DNA of 64,000 nucleotides from AP-15 sp963785565 (GTDB lineage Bacteria > Pseudomonadota > Alphaproteobacteria > ATCC43930 > CGMCC-115725), in contig CAWAVV010000013.1 of the NCBI GenBank assembly GCA_963785565.1, positions 62,001 to 126,000 on the forward strand, given 5' to 3'. The position numbers were made by a program, and so were the translations under genes. Under the pieces are notes generated by a model. The model searched no databases, was not told where the DNA came from, and was given only the letters and a program-made list of their open reading frames with translations. Positions 35,048 to 43,263 of this stretch are shown in pieces (within the stretch, counting starts at the first letter, position 1; every line of letters begins with the position of its first letter).

Positions 35048-35076
35048 TTGACAGGTATGCGGCCGCGACCTAGCTT
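35048..35076 (+). promoter_or_regulatory. candidate promoter for pqqA
   Basis: TTGACA at 35048-35053 is followed after 17 bases by TAGCTT at 35071-35076, about 35 bases before the pqqA ATG. The -35 is a perfect consensus; the -10 is weak. The 34749-35047 part of this 363-base gap also contains an AT-rich segment near 34810 that may drive iorA on the other strand. Confidence 0.5.
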
Positions 35077-35111
35077 GGGTTGTTGATTAATCCGCTTGTG
35101 GAGGAACCGCT

Positions 35112-35192
35112 ATGAAGTGGAAAACACCAGTAATCATTGAGATCCCCGTGGGGATGGAGATCAACGCTTACGCCTGCGCCGAGGTCGAATAG
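35112..35192 (+). CDS. pqqA: PQQ precursor peptide PqqA
   Basis: The 26-residue peptide starts at an ATG with GAGGAA upstream. It contains the hallmark Glu and Tyr of the cofactor precursor in EINAY (Glu at 16, Tyr at 20, E-x3-Y spacing), with the preceding IIEIPVGM typical of PqqA. PqqE crosslinks these two side chains, and the rest of the peptide is discarded during pyrroloquinoline quinone assembly. It is the first gene of pqqABCDE. Confidence 0.95.
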   Translation: MKWKTPVIIEIPVGMEINAYACAEVE

Positions 35193-35235
35193 CATCCCTG
35201 CCTGCTGACGCCGGCAGGCCCGGCGAGGCGCTTCG

Positions 35236-36156
35236 ATGATCCGTGCGGTCGTCCTCGGCGCCGCCGCCGGCGGCGGCTTTCCGCAATGGAATTCCAACGC
35301 ACCGGGCTGCCGCCGGGCGCGGGCGGGTGCGGTGCGAGCCAGCACTCAGGCATCGCTTGCGGTTTCGGCCAACGAGCACGACTGGTTTGTTCTGAACGCA
35401 TCCCCTGATCTGCGTTTGCAGATCGAGGCCAACGAAGCGTTGCACCCTCGCGGAGGATTGCGCTCGTCACCGATTGCGGGCGTCGTGGTGACCGGCGGCG
35501 ACGTAGACGCGATCGCCGGCCTGTTGCATCTACGTGAACGTCATCGCTTCACGGTTTACGCCCCGGCACAGGTGTTGGGGGTCATTGCGGCCAACCCGAT
35601 TTTTGGCGTTCTGGCGCCCGATTGCGTTCGCCAAGTGGAACTGCCGCTTGACCGGCGGCTCGATCTTGCCGGGACGTCGCGCGGCTCGGGGCTTGCCGTC
35701 ATTGCCTTCGCCGTCCCGGGAAAGGTGCCGCTCTACCTCGAAACGCCGGGGCAGGACCCGGGGCTGAGCGAGGCGGGAGATGCCGTAGGGCTTGAAATAA
35801 TCGAGACGGCGATCGGGAACCGCTTTTTTTTCATCCCGGGTTGCGCGGCAGTGACCGAAGGGCTGCGCGGCCGCCTCGCCGGCGCCGCGCTGGTGTTTTT
35901 CGACGGCACCTTGTGGCGCGACGACGAGATGATCCGGCTCGGAGTAGGCGAAAAGACCGGCCGGCGCATGGGTCACATCAGTATGAGCGGCGCGGAGGGC
36001 GCTATCGCTTCGTTCCGTGATCTTGAAGTCGGGCGGCGGATTTTTATTCACATCAACAACTCGAACCCGGCGCTGCTCGACGATTTACCCGAACGTCGCG
36101 AGGCCGAGGCGGCGGGGTGGGAGATCGCCTATGACGGGATGGAGGTGAGGCTGTGA
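35236..36156 (+). CDS. pqqB: PQQ biosynthesis protein PqqB
   Basis: The 306-residue product has a metallo-beta-lactamase fold. It begins MIRAVVLGAAAGGGFPQWN, with the PqqB pattern CxxCRRAR-like CRRARAG, ASPDLRLQIEAN and VVVTGGDVDAIAGLLHLRE. In place of the usual HxHxDH it has the altered TGGDVDAIAG motif of PqqB, and FIHINNSNPALLDD near the end. PqqB acts as an iron-dependent hydroxylase on the Glu-Tyr intermediate. Its stop overlaps the pqqC GTG start by 4 bases. Confidence 0.96.
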   Translation: MIRAVVLGAAAGGGFPQWNSNAPGCRRARAGAVRASTQASLAVSANEHDWFVLNASPDLRLQIEANEALHPRGGLRSSPIAGVVVTGGDVDAIAGLLHLRERHRFTVYAPAQVLGVIAANPIFGVLAPDCVRQVELPLDRRLDLAGTSRGSGLAVIAFAVPGKVPLYLETPGQDPGLSEAGDAVGLEIIETAIGNRFFFIPGCAAVTEGLRGRLAGAALVFFDGTLWRDDEMIRLGVGEKTGRRMGHISMSGAEGAIASFRDLEVGRRIFIHINNSNPALLDDLPERREAEAAGWEIAYDGMEVRL

Positions 36157-36896
36157 GCGACGCCCTGCTGACGCCGGACCAACTCGAAACACGGCTGCGC
36201 GAGATCGGCGCCGAGCGCTATCATAACCGGCACCAGTTTCATCACCTGATGCGCGACGGCAAACTCGACCGCGGCCAGATCCAGGCCTGGGCGCTCAACC
36301 GCTACTACTACCAGGCGCGGATCCCGGCAAAGGACGCTTATCTCGTCGCCCGGCTGCCGACACCGGCGCTGCGGCGCGAGTGGCGGCGGCGCATTCTCGA
36401 CCACGACGGCGAGGACGAGAACAGCGGCGGGATTGCGCGATGGCTCAAGCTGACCGAAGGCCTCGGGCTCGACCGCGACTACGTGATTTCCACCGCGGGG
36501 CTGCTGGCCGGCACCCGGTTCGCCGTCGATGCTTACGTCAATTTCGTGCGCGACCGCTCGCTGTTGGAGGCGGTGGCCTCCTGCCTGACCGAGATGTTCT
36601 CGACGCAGATCATTGCCGAGCGCGTCTCCGGCATGCTGCAGAATTACGACTTCATCAGCCGCGACACGCTCGCCTATTTCACCCCGCGTCTGACCCAGGC
36701 GCCGACCGACGTCGCATTCGCCCTTGCTTACGTTAAGCAGCACGCCGACACGCCGGAGAAGCAGGCGCAGGTGCTCGAGACCTTGCGCTTCAAATGCGAT
36801 GTGCTGTGGGCGCAGCTCGACGCGCTCTATTTTGCTTATGTCGAGCCGAGACTGATCCCGCCCGGCGCCTTCGTCCCGGAACAGACCAGGTCATGA
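36153..36896 (+). CDS. pqqC: pyrroloquinoline-quinone synthase PqqC
   Basis: GTG start; 247 residues, the standard length. This is an all-helical cofactorless oxidase with ERYHNRHQFHHLMRDGKLD, ALNRYYYQARIPAKDAYLVA, ILDHDGEDENSGGIARWLKL and YDFISRDTLAYF. It performs the last ring closure and eight-electron oxidation giving PQQ. It is coupled to pqqB (GTGA overlap) and pqqD (ATGA overlap). Confidence 0.97.
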   Translation: MSDALLTPDQLETRLREIGAERYHNRHQFHHLMRDGKLDRGQIQAWALNRYYYQARIPAKDAYLVARLPTPALRREWRRRILDHDGEDENSGGIARWLKLTEGLGLDRDYVISTAGLLAGTRFAVDAYVNFVRDRSLLEAVASCLTEMFSTQIIAERVSGMLQNYDFISRDTLAYFTPRLTQAPTDVAFALAYVKQHADTPEKQAQVLETLRFKCDVLWAQLDALYFAYVEPRLIPPGAFVPEQTRS

Positions 36897-37177
36897 GCGA
36901 CGGAAAGGTCGCGGGGGGCACCGTCCTACGCTTTGCCGCCCATGCGAAATTCCGCTTCGACGAGGTGCGGCAGGCGTGGATCATGCTAATGCCCGAGCGG
37001 CTGCTGTTGCCCGACGAACAGGCGGTCGCGGTGCTCCAGCTGGTCGACGGCGAGCGCGACGCCGACGTGATCATCGACGCGCTGAGTGCGCTGTATCAGG
37101 CCCCGCGCGATGTCGTCGCCGGCGACGTATTGGCAATGCTGCAAGACCTCCTCGACAAGAAGGTGCTGCGCGTATGA
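36893..37177 (+). CDS. pqqD: PqqA-binding chaperone PqqD
   Basis: A 94-residue RiPP recognition element. The segment FDEVRQAWIMLMPERLLLPD is the beta-wing that docks the PqqA peptide, followed by a three-helix bundle ending LLDKKVLRV. It presents PqqA to the radical SAM enzyme PqqE. It overlaps pqqC by 4 bases upstream and pqqE by 4 bases downstream. Confidence 0.95.
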   Translation: MSDGKVAGGTVLRFAAHAKFRFDEVRQAWIMLMPERLLLPDEQAVAVLQLVDGERDADVIIDALSALYQAPRDVVAGDVLAMLQDLLDKKVLRV

Positions 37178-38304
37178 CGCCTCCGGGGCGCCCCCCGGTC
37201 GAGCCGCCGTTGGCGTTGCTCGCCGAGTTGACCCACCGCTGCCCGCTGCGTTGCCCCTATTGCTCGAACCCGCTGGCGCTCGAGCGCGCGGTGGCCGAGC
37301 TCGACACCGAAACCTGGCAGCGGGTGCTCGACGAGGCGGCGGCAATGGGCGTACTCCAAGTGCATTTCTCCGGCGGCGAGCCGCTTGCCCGGCGCGATGT
37401 CGTCGCCGTCGTCGGCCATGCCGCAAAGGCCGGGCTCTACGGCAATCTGATCACCTCCGGGATCGGGCTCGACGCTGCCCGAATGGCGGCGCTGGTCGAG
37501 GCCGGGCTCGAGCACGTCCAGCTCAGCCTGCAGGATGCCGACCCGGCCCAGGGCGACCGCATTGCCGGCTTCGCGGGCGCGCAGGCGCAAAAGCGTCAGG
37601 CCGCTCGTTTGGTCATCGAGGCTGGCTTGCCGCTGACCGTCAACGCGGTGGTGCACCGGCAAAATCTCGATCGGCTCGGCGATATGATCAAGCTCGCGCT
37701 GGCGCTTGGCGCCGACCGGCTCGAAGTCGCCCATGTCCAATATTACGGATGGGGCTTGCGCAATCGTGCCGCGCTATTGCCGAGCCGGGAGCAGCTCGAT
37801 CGGGCGACCGCCGATGTCGAGGCCGCCCGCGCCCGGCTCAAGGGGGTGCTGACAATCGACTATGTCGTCCCCGACTATTACGCGCGTCGCCCCAAGGCGT
37901 GCATGGGCGGCTGGGGTCGGCGTTTTTTGAATGTGACCCCGGCCGGCAAGGTGTTGCCGTGTCATGCGGCCGAAACCCTGCCGGGACTGCGTTTCCCGAA
38001 TGTCGCCGAGGCGAGCCTCGCCGCGATCTGGCGGCAAGACCCGGCTTTCGAACGGTTTCGCGGCACGGCATGGATGCCCGAGCCCTGCCGGAGCTGCGAG
38101 CGCCGCGAGATCGACTGGGGCGGCTGCCGCTGCCAGGCCTTTGCCCTGACCGGCGACGCCACCCGCACCGATCCCGCCTGCGCCTTATCTCCCGATCATG
38201 GGCTGCTGGCGGAAGCCCGCGGCGAGGCCGCCGACGCAGGTCCCGACTTCGTTTATCGGCAATATTCGGGCGCCGCGCGGCGGGCGCCCGAAATCATCGC
38301 CTGA
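37174..38304 (+). CDS. pqqE: PqqA peptide cyclase PqqE (radical SAM)
   Basis: The 376-residue product has the radical SAM motif CPLRCPYC (CxxxCxxC) near residue 23, then FSGGEPLARRDV. A SPASM C-terminal domain carries Cys residues in ACMGGWG, LPCHAAETLPG, and CRSCERREIDWGGCRC for two auxiliary iron-sulphur clusters. It links Glu and Tyr of PqqA by a carbon-carbon bond. It is the last gene of the pqqABCDE operon and ends 58 bases before a small exported protein gene. Confidence 0.97.
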   Translation: MTPPGRPPVEPPLALLAELTHRCPLRCPYCSNPLALERAVAELDTETWQRVLDEAAAMGVLQVHFSGGEPLARRDVVAVVGHAAKAGLYGNLITSGIGLDAARMAALVEAGLEHVQLSLQDADPAQGDRIAGFAGAQAQKRQAARLVIEAGLPLTVNAVVHRQNLDRLGDMIKLALALGADRLEVAHVQYYGWGLRNRAALLPSREQLDRATADVEAARARLKGVLTIDYVVPDYYARRPKACMGGWGRRFLNVTPAGKVLPCHAAETLPGLRFPNVAEASLAAIWRQDPAFERFRGTAWMPEPCRSCERREIDWGGCRCQAFALTGDATRTDPACALSPDHGLLAEARGEAADAGPDFVYRQYSGAARRAPEIIA

Positions 38305-38362
38305 CCGGGGATAATCCAGGACGAATGCAGCGCTGCTCATTACGTTGCCGGCGAGCTGCCCG

Positions 38363-38605
38363 ATGAGCCCGTTCATCGCCGTCATCCTGATCTGCCTCAA
38401 AACCGTGGCTCCCGCGGCGTGCGATGAAACGACCGCGGCGGACGTGTTGTCGACCGGGGTCGAAAACGAGCTGTCCTGTGTTATGGGCTGGCAGGATGTC
38501 ATTGCCCGCTCGGCGCTTGCGCACGAAATCGGTAAGACGGCCTACGTCAAAACGCTGTGTCGGCGCGCCAGCGCCGAGACGGGAAGCCCAGCGACATCGC
38601 GTTAG
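38363..38605 (+). CDS. small exported protein in the PQQ cluster, unknown function
   Basis: The 80-residue product from ATG 38363 has a signal peptide (MSPFIAVILICLKTVAPAAC) and then ADVLSTGVENELSCVMGWQD and EIGKTAYVKTLCRR. Three Cys remain after the signal region, suggesting a disulfide in the periplasm. I recall similar short proteins beside pqq and methanol dehydrogenase genes in other alphaproteobacteria, without assigned function. Its position between pqqE and the relay hydrolase makes a role in quinoprotein maturation or electron transfer plausible, but nothing in the sequence proves it. Confidence 0.65.
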   Translation: MSPFIAVILICLKTVAPAACDETTAADVLSTGVENELSCVMGWQDVIARSALAHEIGKTAYVKTLCRRASAETGSPATSR

Positions 38606-38684
38606 CGTTGTCCCACTGGAGCATAGTCCCTTGGCCGGCCCCGGAGTTGGCGCCGCGCCCATTGACTTAACCCAGGAGGCGTGC

Positions 38685-39623
38685 CTGCCGAGGTTTGTTG
38701 CGTTGTTGCTGCGCGCGGTGATCCTGGCGGCCGCGATCAGCGTGTCGGGATACGCTCGCGGCGAAACCCCGCCTCTTGCCGTAACCGAAATTGCGCCCGG
38801 AATCTTCGTCCATAACGGAGTTCAGCAGGACGCGTCACCGGCAAATGACGACGAAATCGCCAATATCGGGTTCGTCATTGGTAATAACGCGGTCGCGGTG
38901 ATCGACCCCGGCGGCAGCGATCATGAAGGGGTCATGCTCCGGGCCGCAATTCGCGCCCGGACTGGGCTGCCGATCCGCTATGTGATAATGACCCATGTCC
39001 ATCCCGACCATATCTTCGGCGCCGCCGCATTCCGTGACGACCATCCCGAGTTCATCGGCCATGCCAAGCTGCCTGGCGCTCTTGCCCAGCGCGGCGCGTA
39101 CTATCTGCGCCGACTGCATGAAACCCTCGGCAGCGAAGCAAACGGCAGCGAGGTCGTGCCGCCGACCGTCCTGGTCTCGAGCCGGCTCGAGCTCGACCTC
39201 GGCGGACGCCGCCTTGTCGTGTGGGCGCATGGACCCGCTCATACCGACACCGATCTGACGATCTTCGACGAGAAGACGAGTACCTTCTGGCTCGCCGACC
39301 TGCTGTTTGTCGACCGCATTCCGGTCATCGACGGGAGCCTCGTCGGCTGGCTCGCCGAGCTTCGGAAAGTAACCGCGATCCCGGCCGCCAGGGCCGTCCC
39401 TGGCCACGGCCCGATCTCGGCGCCGTGGCCGCAAGCCGCGGCGCCCGAGCAGCGTTATCTCGAAACCGTGTTGCGGGATACCCGCGCGGCGATCAAGGCG
39501 GGCATCGACATTGCCGACGCCTATCGCCATGTCGCACAGTCGGAACGCGCACATTGGCTGCTGTTTGACGACTATCATGCGCGCAACGTGACGGCGAGCT
39601 ACAAGGAACTCGAATGGGAGTGA
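38685..39623 (+). CDS. quinoprotein relay system zinc metallohydrolase (MBL fold), exported
   Basis: The frame carries a signal peptide (RFVALLLRAVILAAAISVSG) and a metallo-beta-lactamase fold with the zinc motif MTHVHPDHIFG, later His in GHAKL and WAHGPAHTDTDL, and VPGHGPIS. This layout matches the 'quinoprotein relay system zinc metallohydrolase' families found with PQQ enzymes and SoxYZ-like carriers. A strong AGGAGG at 38674-38679 is best spaced to an in-frame CTG at 38685; TTG at 38703 is the alternative, so the start is uncertain. The stop overlaps the start of the SoxYZ-like gene. Confidence 0.85.
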   Translation: MPRFVALLLRAVILAAAISVSGYARGETPPLAVTEIAPGIFVHNGVQQDASPANDDEIANIGFVIGNNAVAVIDPGGSDHEGVMLRAAIRARTGLPIRYVIMTHVHPDHIFGAAAFRDDHPEFIGHAKLPGALAQRGAYYLRRLHETLGSEANGSEVVPPTVLVSSRLELDLGGRRLVVWAHGPAHTDTDLTIFDEKTSTFWLADLLFVDRIPVIDGSLVGWLAELRKVTAIPAARAVPGHGPISAPWPQAAAPEQRYLETVLRDTRAAIKAGIDIADAYRHVAQSERAHWLLFDDYHARNVTASYKELEWE

Positions 39624-40453
39624 CCCCAACCATGTTCGGTCGTGCTGTTTCGTCGTTCGTCTTGTTTCTGGTGGCTCTCGGCGGCGCGGCACTCGCCGCC
39701 CCTACCGAAGCGGAACGCGCCGCGCGATGGTCGGATCTGCGCCATGCGATCTTTGGCGAGCGGGTAGTCGAGGACGCGGGCGGCCTGGTCGCGATCGAAG
39801 CGCCCGGCCGCGCCGAGGATGCGGCGATCGTCCCGGTGGCGATCAGGGTATCCGAGAAACTGGCGCCACAGGTCCGCGGACTTTATCTCGTCATCGACTA
39901 CAACCCGTCACCGCTCGCCGCACATTTTCTGCTCGGGCCGCTGGCGGATGCGAGGCGCATCGAAACCCGGGTGCGGATCGACGACTACACCTACCTGCAT
40001 GCTGTCGCCGAAACCGCGGACGGTCGCCTCTACGCGACGGCGCGTTTCGTCAAGGCGGCAGGAGGTTGCTCGGCGCCGGCCGGCAAGGACCAGGCCCTTG
40101 CTCTGAAGCGGCTCGGCAAGATGAAGCTGGTTCTTGCCGAGCGTCAAAAGCCCGATATGCCGCTGCAGACAAAGCTTCTGATCAGTCATCCGAATAATTC
40201 CGGGCTGCAGGTCGACCAGCTGACCCATTACTACGTCCCGGCCGACTTCATGCAGACGCTCAAGGTCACCTATGACGGCGAATTGGTGTTCAAGCTCGAG
40301 TCGGACATCGCGATCAGCGAGGATCCAACATTCAATTTCGCCTTCCGTCCCGCGAATCCGGGAAGCGCCGGCGTGCTGACCGCCGAAATCCTCGACAGCA
40401 GCCAGCGCCATTTTACCCAGAGCTGGCCGGTTCCGGCGGCGCCCCAGATGTGA
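39614..40453 (+). CDS. quinoprotein dehydrogenase-associated SoxYZ-like carrier protein
   Basis: The 279-residue precursor has a signal peptide (RAVSSFVLFLVALGGAALA). Residues about 30-160 resemble SoxY (IEAPGRAEDAAIVPVAIRVS). A Cys in AAGGCSAPAG stands where SoxY has its carrier cysteine, and residues 180-275 resemble SoxZ (KLLISHPNNSGLQVDQ, VPADFMQTLKVTYDGELVFK, GVLTAEILDSS). A SoxY-SoxZ fusion next to an MBL hydrolase defines the 'quinoprotein relay' gene pair. It may carry a covalently bound intermediate on the Cys, by analogy with thiosulfate oxidation. ATG 39632 is an alternative start. Confidence 0.85.
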   Translation: MGVTPTMFGRAVSSFVLFLVALGGAALAAPTEAERAARWSDLRHAIFGERVVEDAGGLVAIEAPGRAEDAAIVPVAIRVSEKLAPQVRGLYLVIDYNPSPLAAHFLLGPLADARRIETRVRIDDYTYLHAVAETADGRLYATARFVKAAGGCSAPAGKDQALALKRLGKMKLVLAERQKPDMPLQTKLLISHPNNSGLQVDQLTHYYVPADFMQTLKVTYDGELVFKLESDIAISEDPTFNFAFRPANPGSAGVLTAEILDSSQRHFTQSWPVPAAPQM

Positions 40454-40469
40454 GCTTGCCGACCACAGA

Positions 40470-40955
40470 TCATCGGCACTGCAGGTTCGCCTCGGCCTGG
40501 GCGCGCCGCAGCTCTTCGATGACGGCTTTGATCTGCGGCGGATCGCGGAACAGACCGACGCGGCCCCCGACCCCGCCGCCGAGCTGGAGGCTGAGCGCCG
40601 TCTCAGCCTGTTCGTAGTGGGAATAGGGCATCAGCCCGGCGATCGTGTCGATCGCGCAGGAGCACTTCAGCAGCGCTTCGCGCGTGTTGCCGTTCGCCGC
40701 CATGCACCCGAGCACGTAATCTGCCCGGGTTGCGGTCGGATAATCATTGCGCGGGGCGTCGGACGTTTCGGCGGCGGCGCGCACGAACGATATCCTCAAG
40801 CGCGGTCGGGTCGCCAAAATGGAGAGGTAGTGGGTTTCGCTCAGCGCGATTTGGACCGCGTCGTCGCCGCCATGGCTTGGCGGCGTCGAGCCAAGAAGCG
40901 TCAAGACGACCGCGACCGTGGCGGCTCCGATCGCCGACAAGCAAAGACCTGTCAT
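40470..40955 (-). CDS. exported protein of unknown function in the methanol dehydrogenase region
   Basis: From ATG 40955 (GGAGGGAGGAT directly upstream) the protein has 161 residues with a signal peptide (LSAIGAATVAVVLTLLG). Cys-containing motifs follow: ADYVLGCMAANGNTREALLK and CSCAIDTIAGLMPYSHYEQA, then a helical tail. The GC...CSC spacing suggests disulfides or ligand binding in the periplasm. It points toward the SoxYZ-like gene and away from the next small gene. I have seen related unnamed proteins around PQQ methanol dehydrogenase genes. No domain is recognised. Confidence 0.7.
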   Translation of the reverse strand: MTGLCLSAIGAATVAVVLTLLGSTPPSHGGDDAVQIALSETHYLSILATRPRLRISFVRAAAETSDAPRNDYPTATRADYVLGCMAANGNTREALLKCSCAIDTIAGLMPYSHYEQAETALSLQLGGGVGGRVGLFRDPPQIKAVIEELRRAQAEANLQCR

Positions 40956-41064
40956 ATCCTCCCTCCGTCCACCGCGGATTCTCGTACACGGTTGGTTAAG
41001 CACGCTAGGGGCAGTATGGCGGCACAATTTTTTTGCGGCGGGCTATGCCGCGAAAGGACCAAAG

Positions 41065-41265
41065 ATGACCGCTCTCGTGCTCGTCTTCTGCCTCCAGTCC
41101 TCACCCAACTCATGCGTCGAGCAGCGGCCGCTCGAGGACATGGCCCCGCTCGCGTGTATCGTCCGTGCCCAGGCATACGCGGCGAACTGGCTGTCCGACC
41201 ACCCGAAATGGAGGCTCTCGCGGTGGCGGTGCGAGCATAATATCCCGCGCCAACGACCGGTATAG
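41065..41265 (+). CDS. small protein of unknown function upstream of xoxF
   Basis: The 66-residue product starts at an ATG with AAAGGA upstream. It reads MTALVLVFCLQSSPNSCVEQ then CIVRAQAYAANWLSDHPKWR and RWRCEHN. It has four Cys and several Trp, a short hydrophobic start but no full signal peptide. The Trp-Leu-x-x-His-Pro-Lys-Trp segment recalls short conserved proteins in alphaproteobacteria of unknown role. It is divergent from the gene at 40470-40955 and about 190 bases upstream of xoxF. Confidence 0.55.
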   Translation: MTALVLVFCLQSSPNSCVEQRPLEDMAPLACIVRAQAYAANWLSDHPKWRLSRWRCEHNIPRQRPV

Positions 41266-41406
41266 TTCTCGCCCGCGCCGGACGCGGCGCGCCGAGGTGC
41301 TTCCGCACGCACATGCTTGTGGCGCAATCGGAAGTGACATAGCATCTACTAACCAACACTCGGCCCGGTTCAATCGCCGGGCCTATGCTGTCCGCGCCTC
41401 TCCCGG

Positions 41407-41437
41407 CTCTTGAGGTGCGGGCTGTCGCTATCAAGAG
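41407..41437 (+). promoter_or_regulatory. inverted repeat in the xoxF leader
   Basis: CTCTTGA (41407-41413) is repeated inverted as TCAAGAG (41431-41437), with a 17-base spacer, ending 4 bases before the GGGAGG ribosome-binding site. It could be an operator half-site pair or an RNA hairpin near the start of xoxF. The 41266-41406 part shows no other feature. Confidence 0.5.
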
Positions 41438-41456
41438 GTAGGGAGGGATGCAGGCG

Positions 41457-43241
41457 ATGAAATTATCTCGTTTGTGGCTACCGGCAGTTGCGTTCGCTCT
41501 GGGTTCGGGCGCCGCGAGCGCTAACGACCAGCTGATCCAGCTGTCGAAGGATGCAAACCAATGGGTCATGCCGGCAGGCGATTATGCAAACACCCGCTAC
41601 AGCGCGCTCGATCAAATAAACAAGGATAACGTCAAGAACCTGCGTCCGGTCTGGACGTTTTCGACCGGCGTGCTGCGCGGCCACGAAGGCGGCCCGCTGG
41701 TTATCGGCGACGTCATGTATTTGAGTACGCCGTACCCCAACAATGCCTTTGCGCTCGATCTCAATAATAATGGACGAATACTGTGGAAGTACGAGCCCAA
41801 GCAGGATCCAACCGTGATTCCGGTGATGTGCTGCGATACGGTCAACCGCGGTGTGGCCTATAGCGACGGCAAGATTTTCCTGCATCAGGCCGACACGACG
41901 CTGGTGGCGCTCGATGCCAAGACCGGCAACGTCGTTTGGAGCGTCAAGGACGGTGATCCGAAAAAGGGCGAAACCGGAACCAGCGCCCCGCTGGTCGTCA
42001 AAGACAAGGTGCTCGTCGGCATAAGCGGCGGCGAGTTCGGCGTCCAGGCGCGGATGACCGCCTACAACACCAAGGACGGCTCGCTGGCGTGGAAGGCCTA
42101 TTCGGAGGGCCCCGACGACCAAATCCTGTTCGACGCCAACACCACCGCGCTCGGCAAGCCTGTCGGCAAGGATTCATCGTTGAAGACCTGGCAGGGCGAT
42201 CAGTGGAAGATCGGCGGCGGCGGCACCTGGGGCTGGCTCTCCTATGACCCGGAACTGAACCTCGTTTATTACGGTTCGGGCAATCCCAGCACCTGGAACC
42301 CGGTGCAGCGGCCCGGCGACAACAAATGGTCGATGACCATTTTTGCCCGCAACCCCGACACCGGGGTCGCCAAATGGGTCTACCAGATGACGCCGCACGA
42401 CCAGTGGGATTATGACGGCGTCAACGAGATGATCTTGGCCGACATAAACGTGAAGGGTCAGCCGACCAAGGCGCTCGTGCACTTCGACCGCAACGGTTTC
42501 GGCTATACCCTCAATCGTGAGACCGGGGCGTTGCTGGTCGCCGAGAAGTACGACCCCAAGGTCAACTGGGCAACCAATGTGGACATGCAGACCGGCCGGC
42601 CGCAGGTCGTCGCCCAGTTCGCCCCGGGCTCCAAGGGTGAGGACGTAAACTACAAAAACATCTGCCCGGCAGCCCTGGGCTCAAAAGACCAGCAGCCGGC
42701 CGCGTTCTCGCCGAAGACTGGGTTGTTCTATGTCCCGACCAACCACGTCTGCATGGACTACGAGCCGTTCAAGGTGTCCTACACCGCCGGGCAGCCGTAT
42801 GTCGGCGCGACGTTGTCGATGTACCCGCCACAGGGCGACAACAACCTCGGCAACTTCATCGCCTGGGATGCGAGCACCGGCAAGATTGTCTGGTCGGATC
42901 CGGAACCGTTCTCGGTATGGTCGGGAGTGCTCGCGACGGCGGGGGACGTCCTCTTCTATGGCACGCTCGAGGGATACCTGAAAGCGGTCGACATGCAGAC
43001 CGGCAAGGAGCTCTACCGCTTCAAAACTCCGTCCGGGATCATCGGCAACGTCAACACGTTCACCCACGGCGGCAAGCAGTACATCGCCGTGCTGTCGGGT
43101 GTCGGCGGCTGGGCCGGCATCGGCATGGCGGCGGGGCTGACCAAGGACACCGACGGGCTCGGGGCGGTCGGCGCCTACAAAGCCCTGGCCGACTACACCC
43201 AGCTCGGCGGGGTGCTGACGGTCTTCGCTCTTCCCGACTGA
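41457..43241 (+). CDS. xoxF: XoxF-type lanthanide-dependent PQQ methanol dehydrogenase
   Basis: GGGAGG at 41441-41446 suits the ATG at 41457 better than the one at 41448, giving 594 residues. There is a signal peptide (MKLSRLWLPAVAFALGSGAA), then an eight-bladed quinoprotein propeller with the vicinal disulfide VMCCDT, the tryptophan-docking repeats and the active-site segment DQWDYDGVNEM. The second Asp (codon 42414), two residues after the catalytic Asp (codon 42408), is the mark of Ln(III)-using XoxF; calcium MxaF has Ala there. It oxidises methanol, and possibly formaldehyde, in the periplasm and passes electrons to XoxG. PQQ is made by the operon upstream. Confidence 0.96.
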   Translation: MKLSRLWLPAVAFALGSGAASANDQLIQLSKDANQWVMPAGDYANTRYSALDQINKDNVKNLRPVWTFSTGVLRGHEGGPLVIGDVMYLSTPYPNNAFALDLNNNGRILWKYEPKQDPTVIPVMCCDTVNRGVAYSDGKIFLHQADTTLVALDAKTGNVVWSVKDGDPKKGETGTSAPLVVKDKVLVGISGGEFGVQARMTAYNTKDGSLAWKAYSEGPDDQILFDANTTALGKPVGKDSSLKTWQGDQWKIGGGGTWGWLSYDPELNLVYYGSGNPSTWNPVQRPGDNKWSMTIFARNPDTGVAKWVYQMTPHDQWDYDGVNEMILADINVKGQPTKALVHFDRNGFGYTLNRETGALLVAEKYDPKVNWATNVDMQTGRPQVVAQFAPGSKGEDVNYKNICPAALGSKDQQPAAFSPKTGLFYVPTNHVCMDYEPFKVSYTAGQPYVGATLSMYPPQGDNNLGNFIAWDASTGKIVWSDPEPFSVWSGVLATAGDVLFYGTLEGYLKAVDMQTGKELYRFKTPSGIIGNVNTFTHGGKQYIAVLSGVGGWAGIGMAAGLTKDTDGLGAVGAYKALADYTQLGGVLTVFALPD

Positions 43242-43263
43242 TCGTCGAGTTCCGCTGACGATT

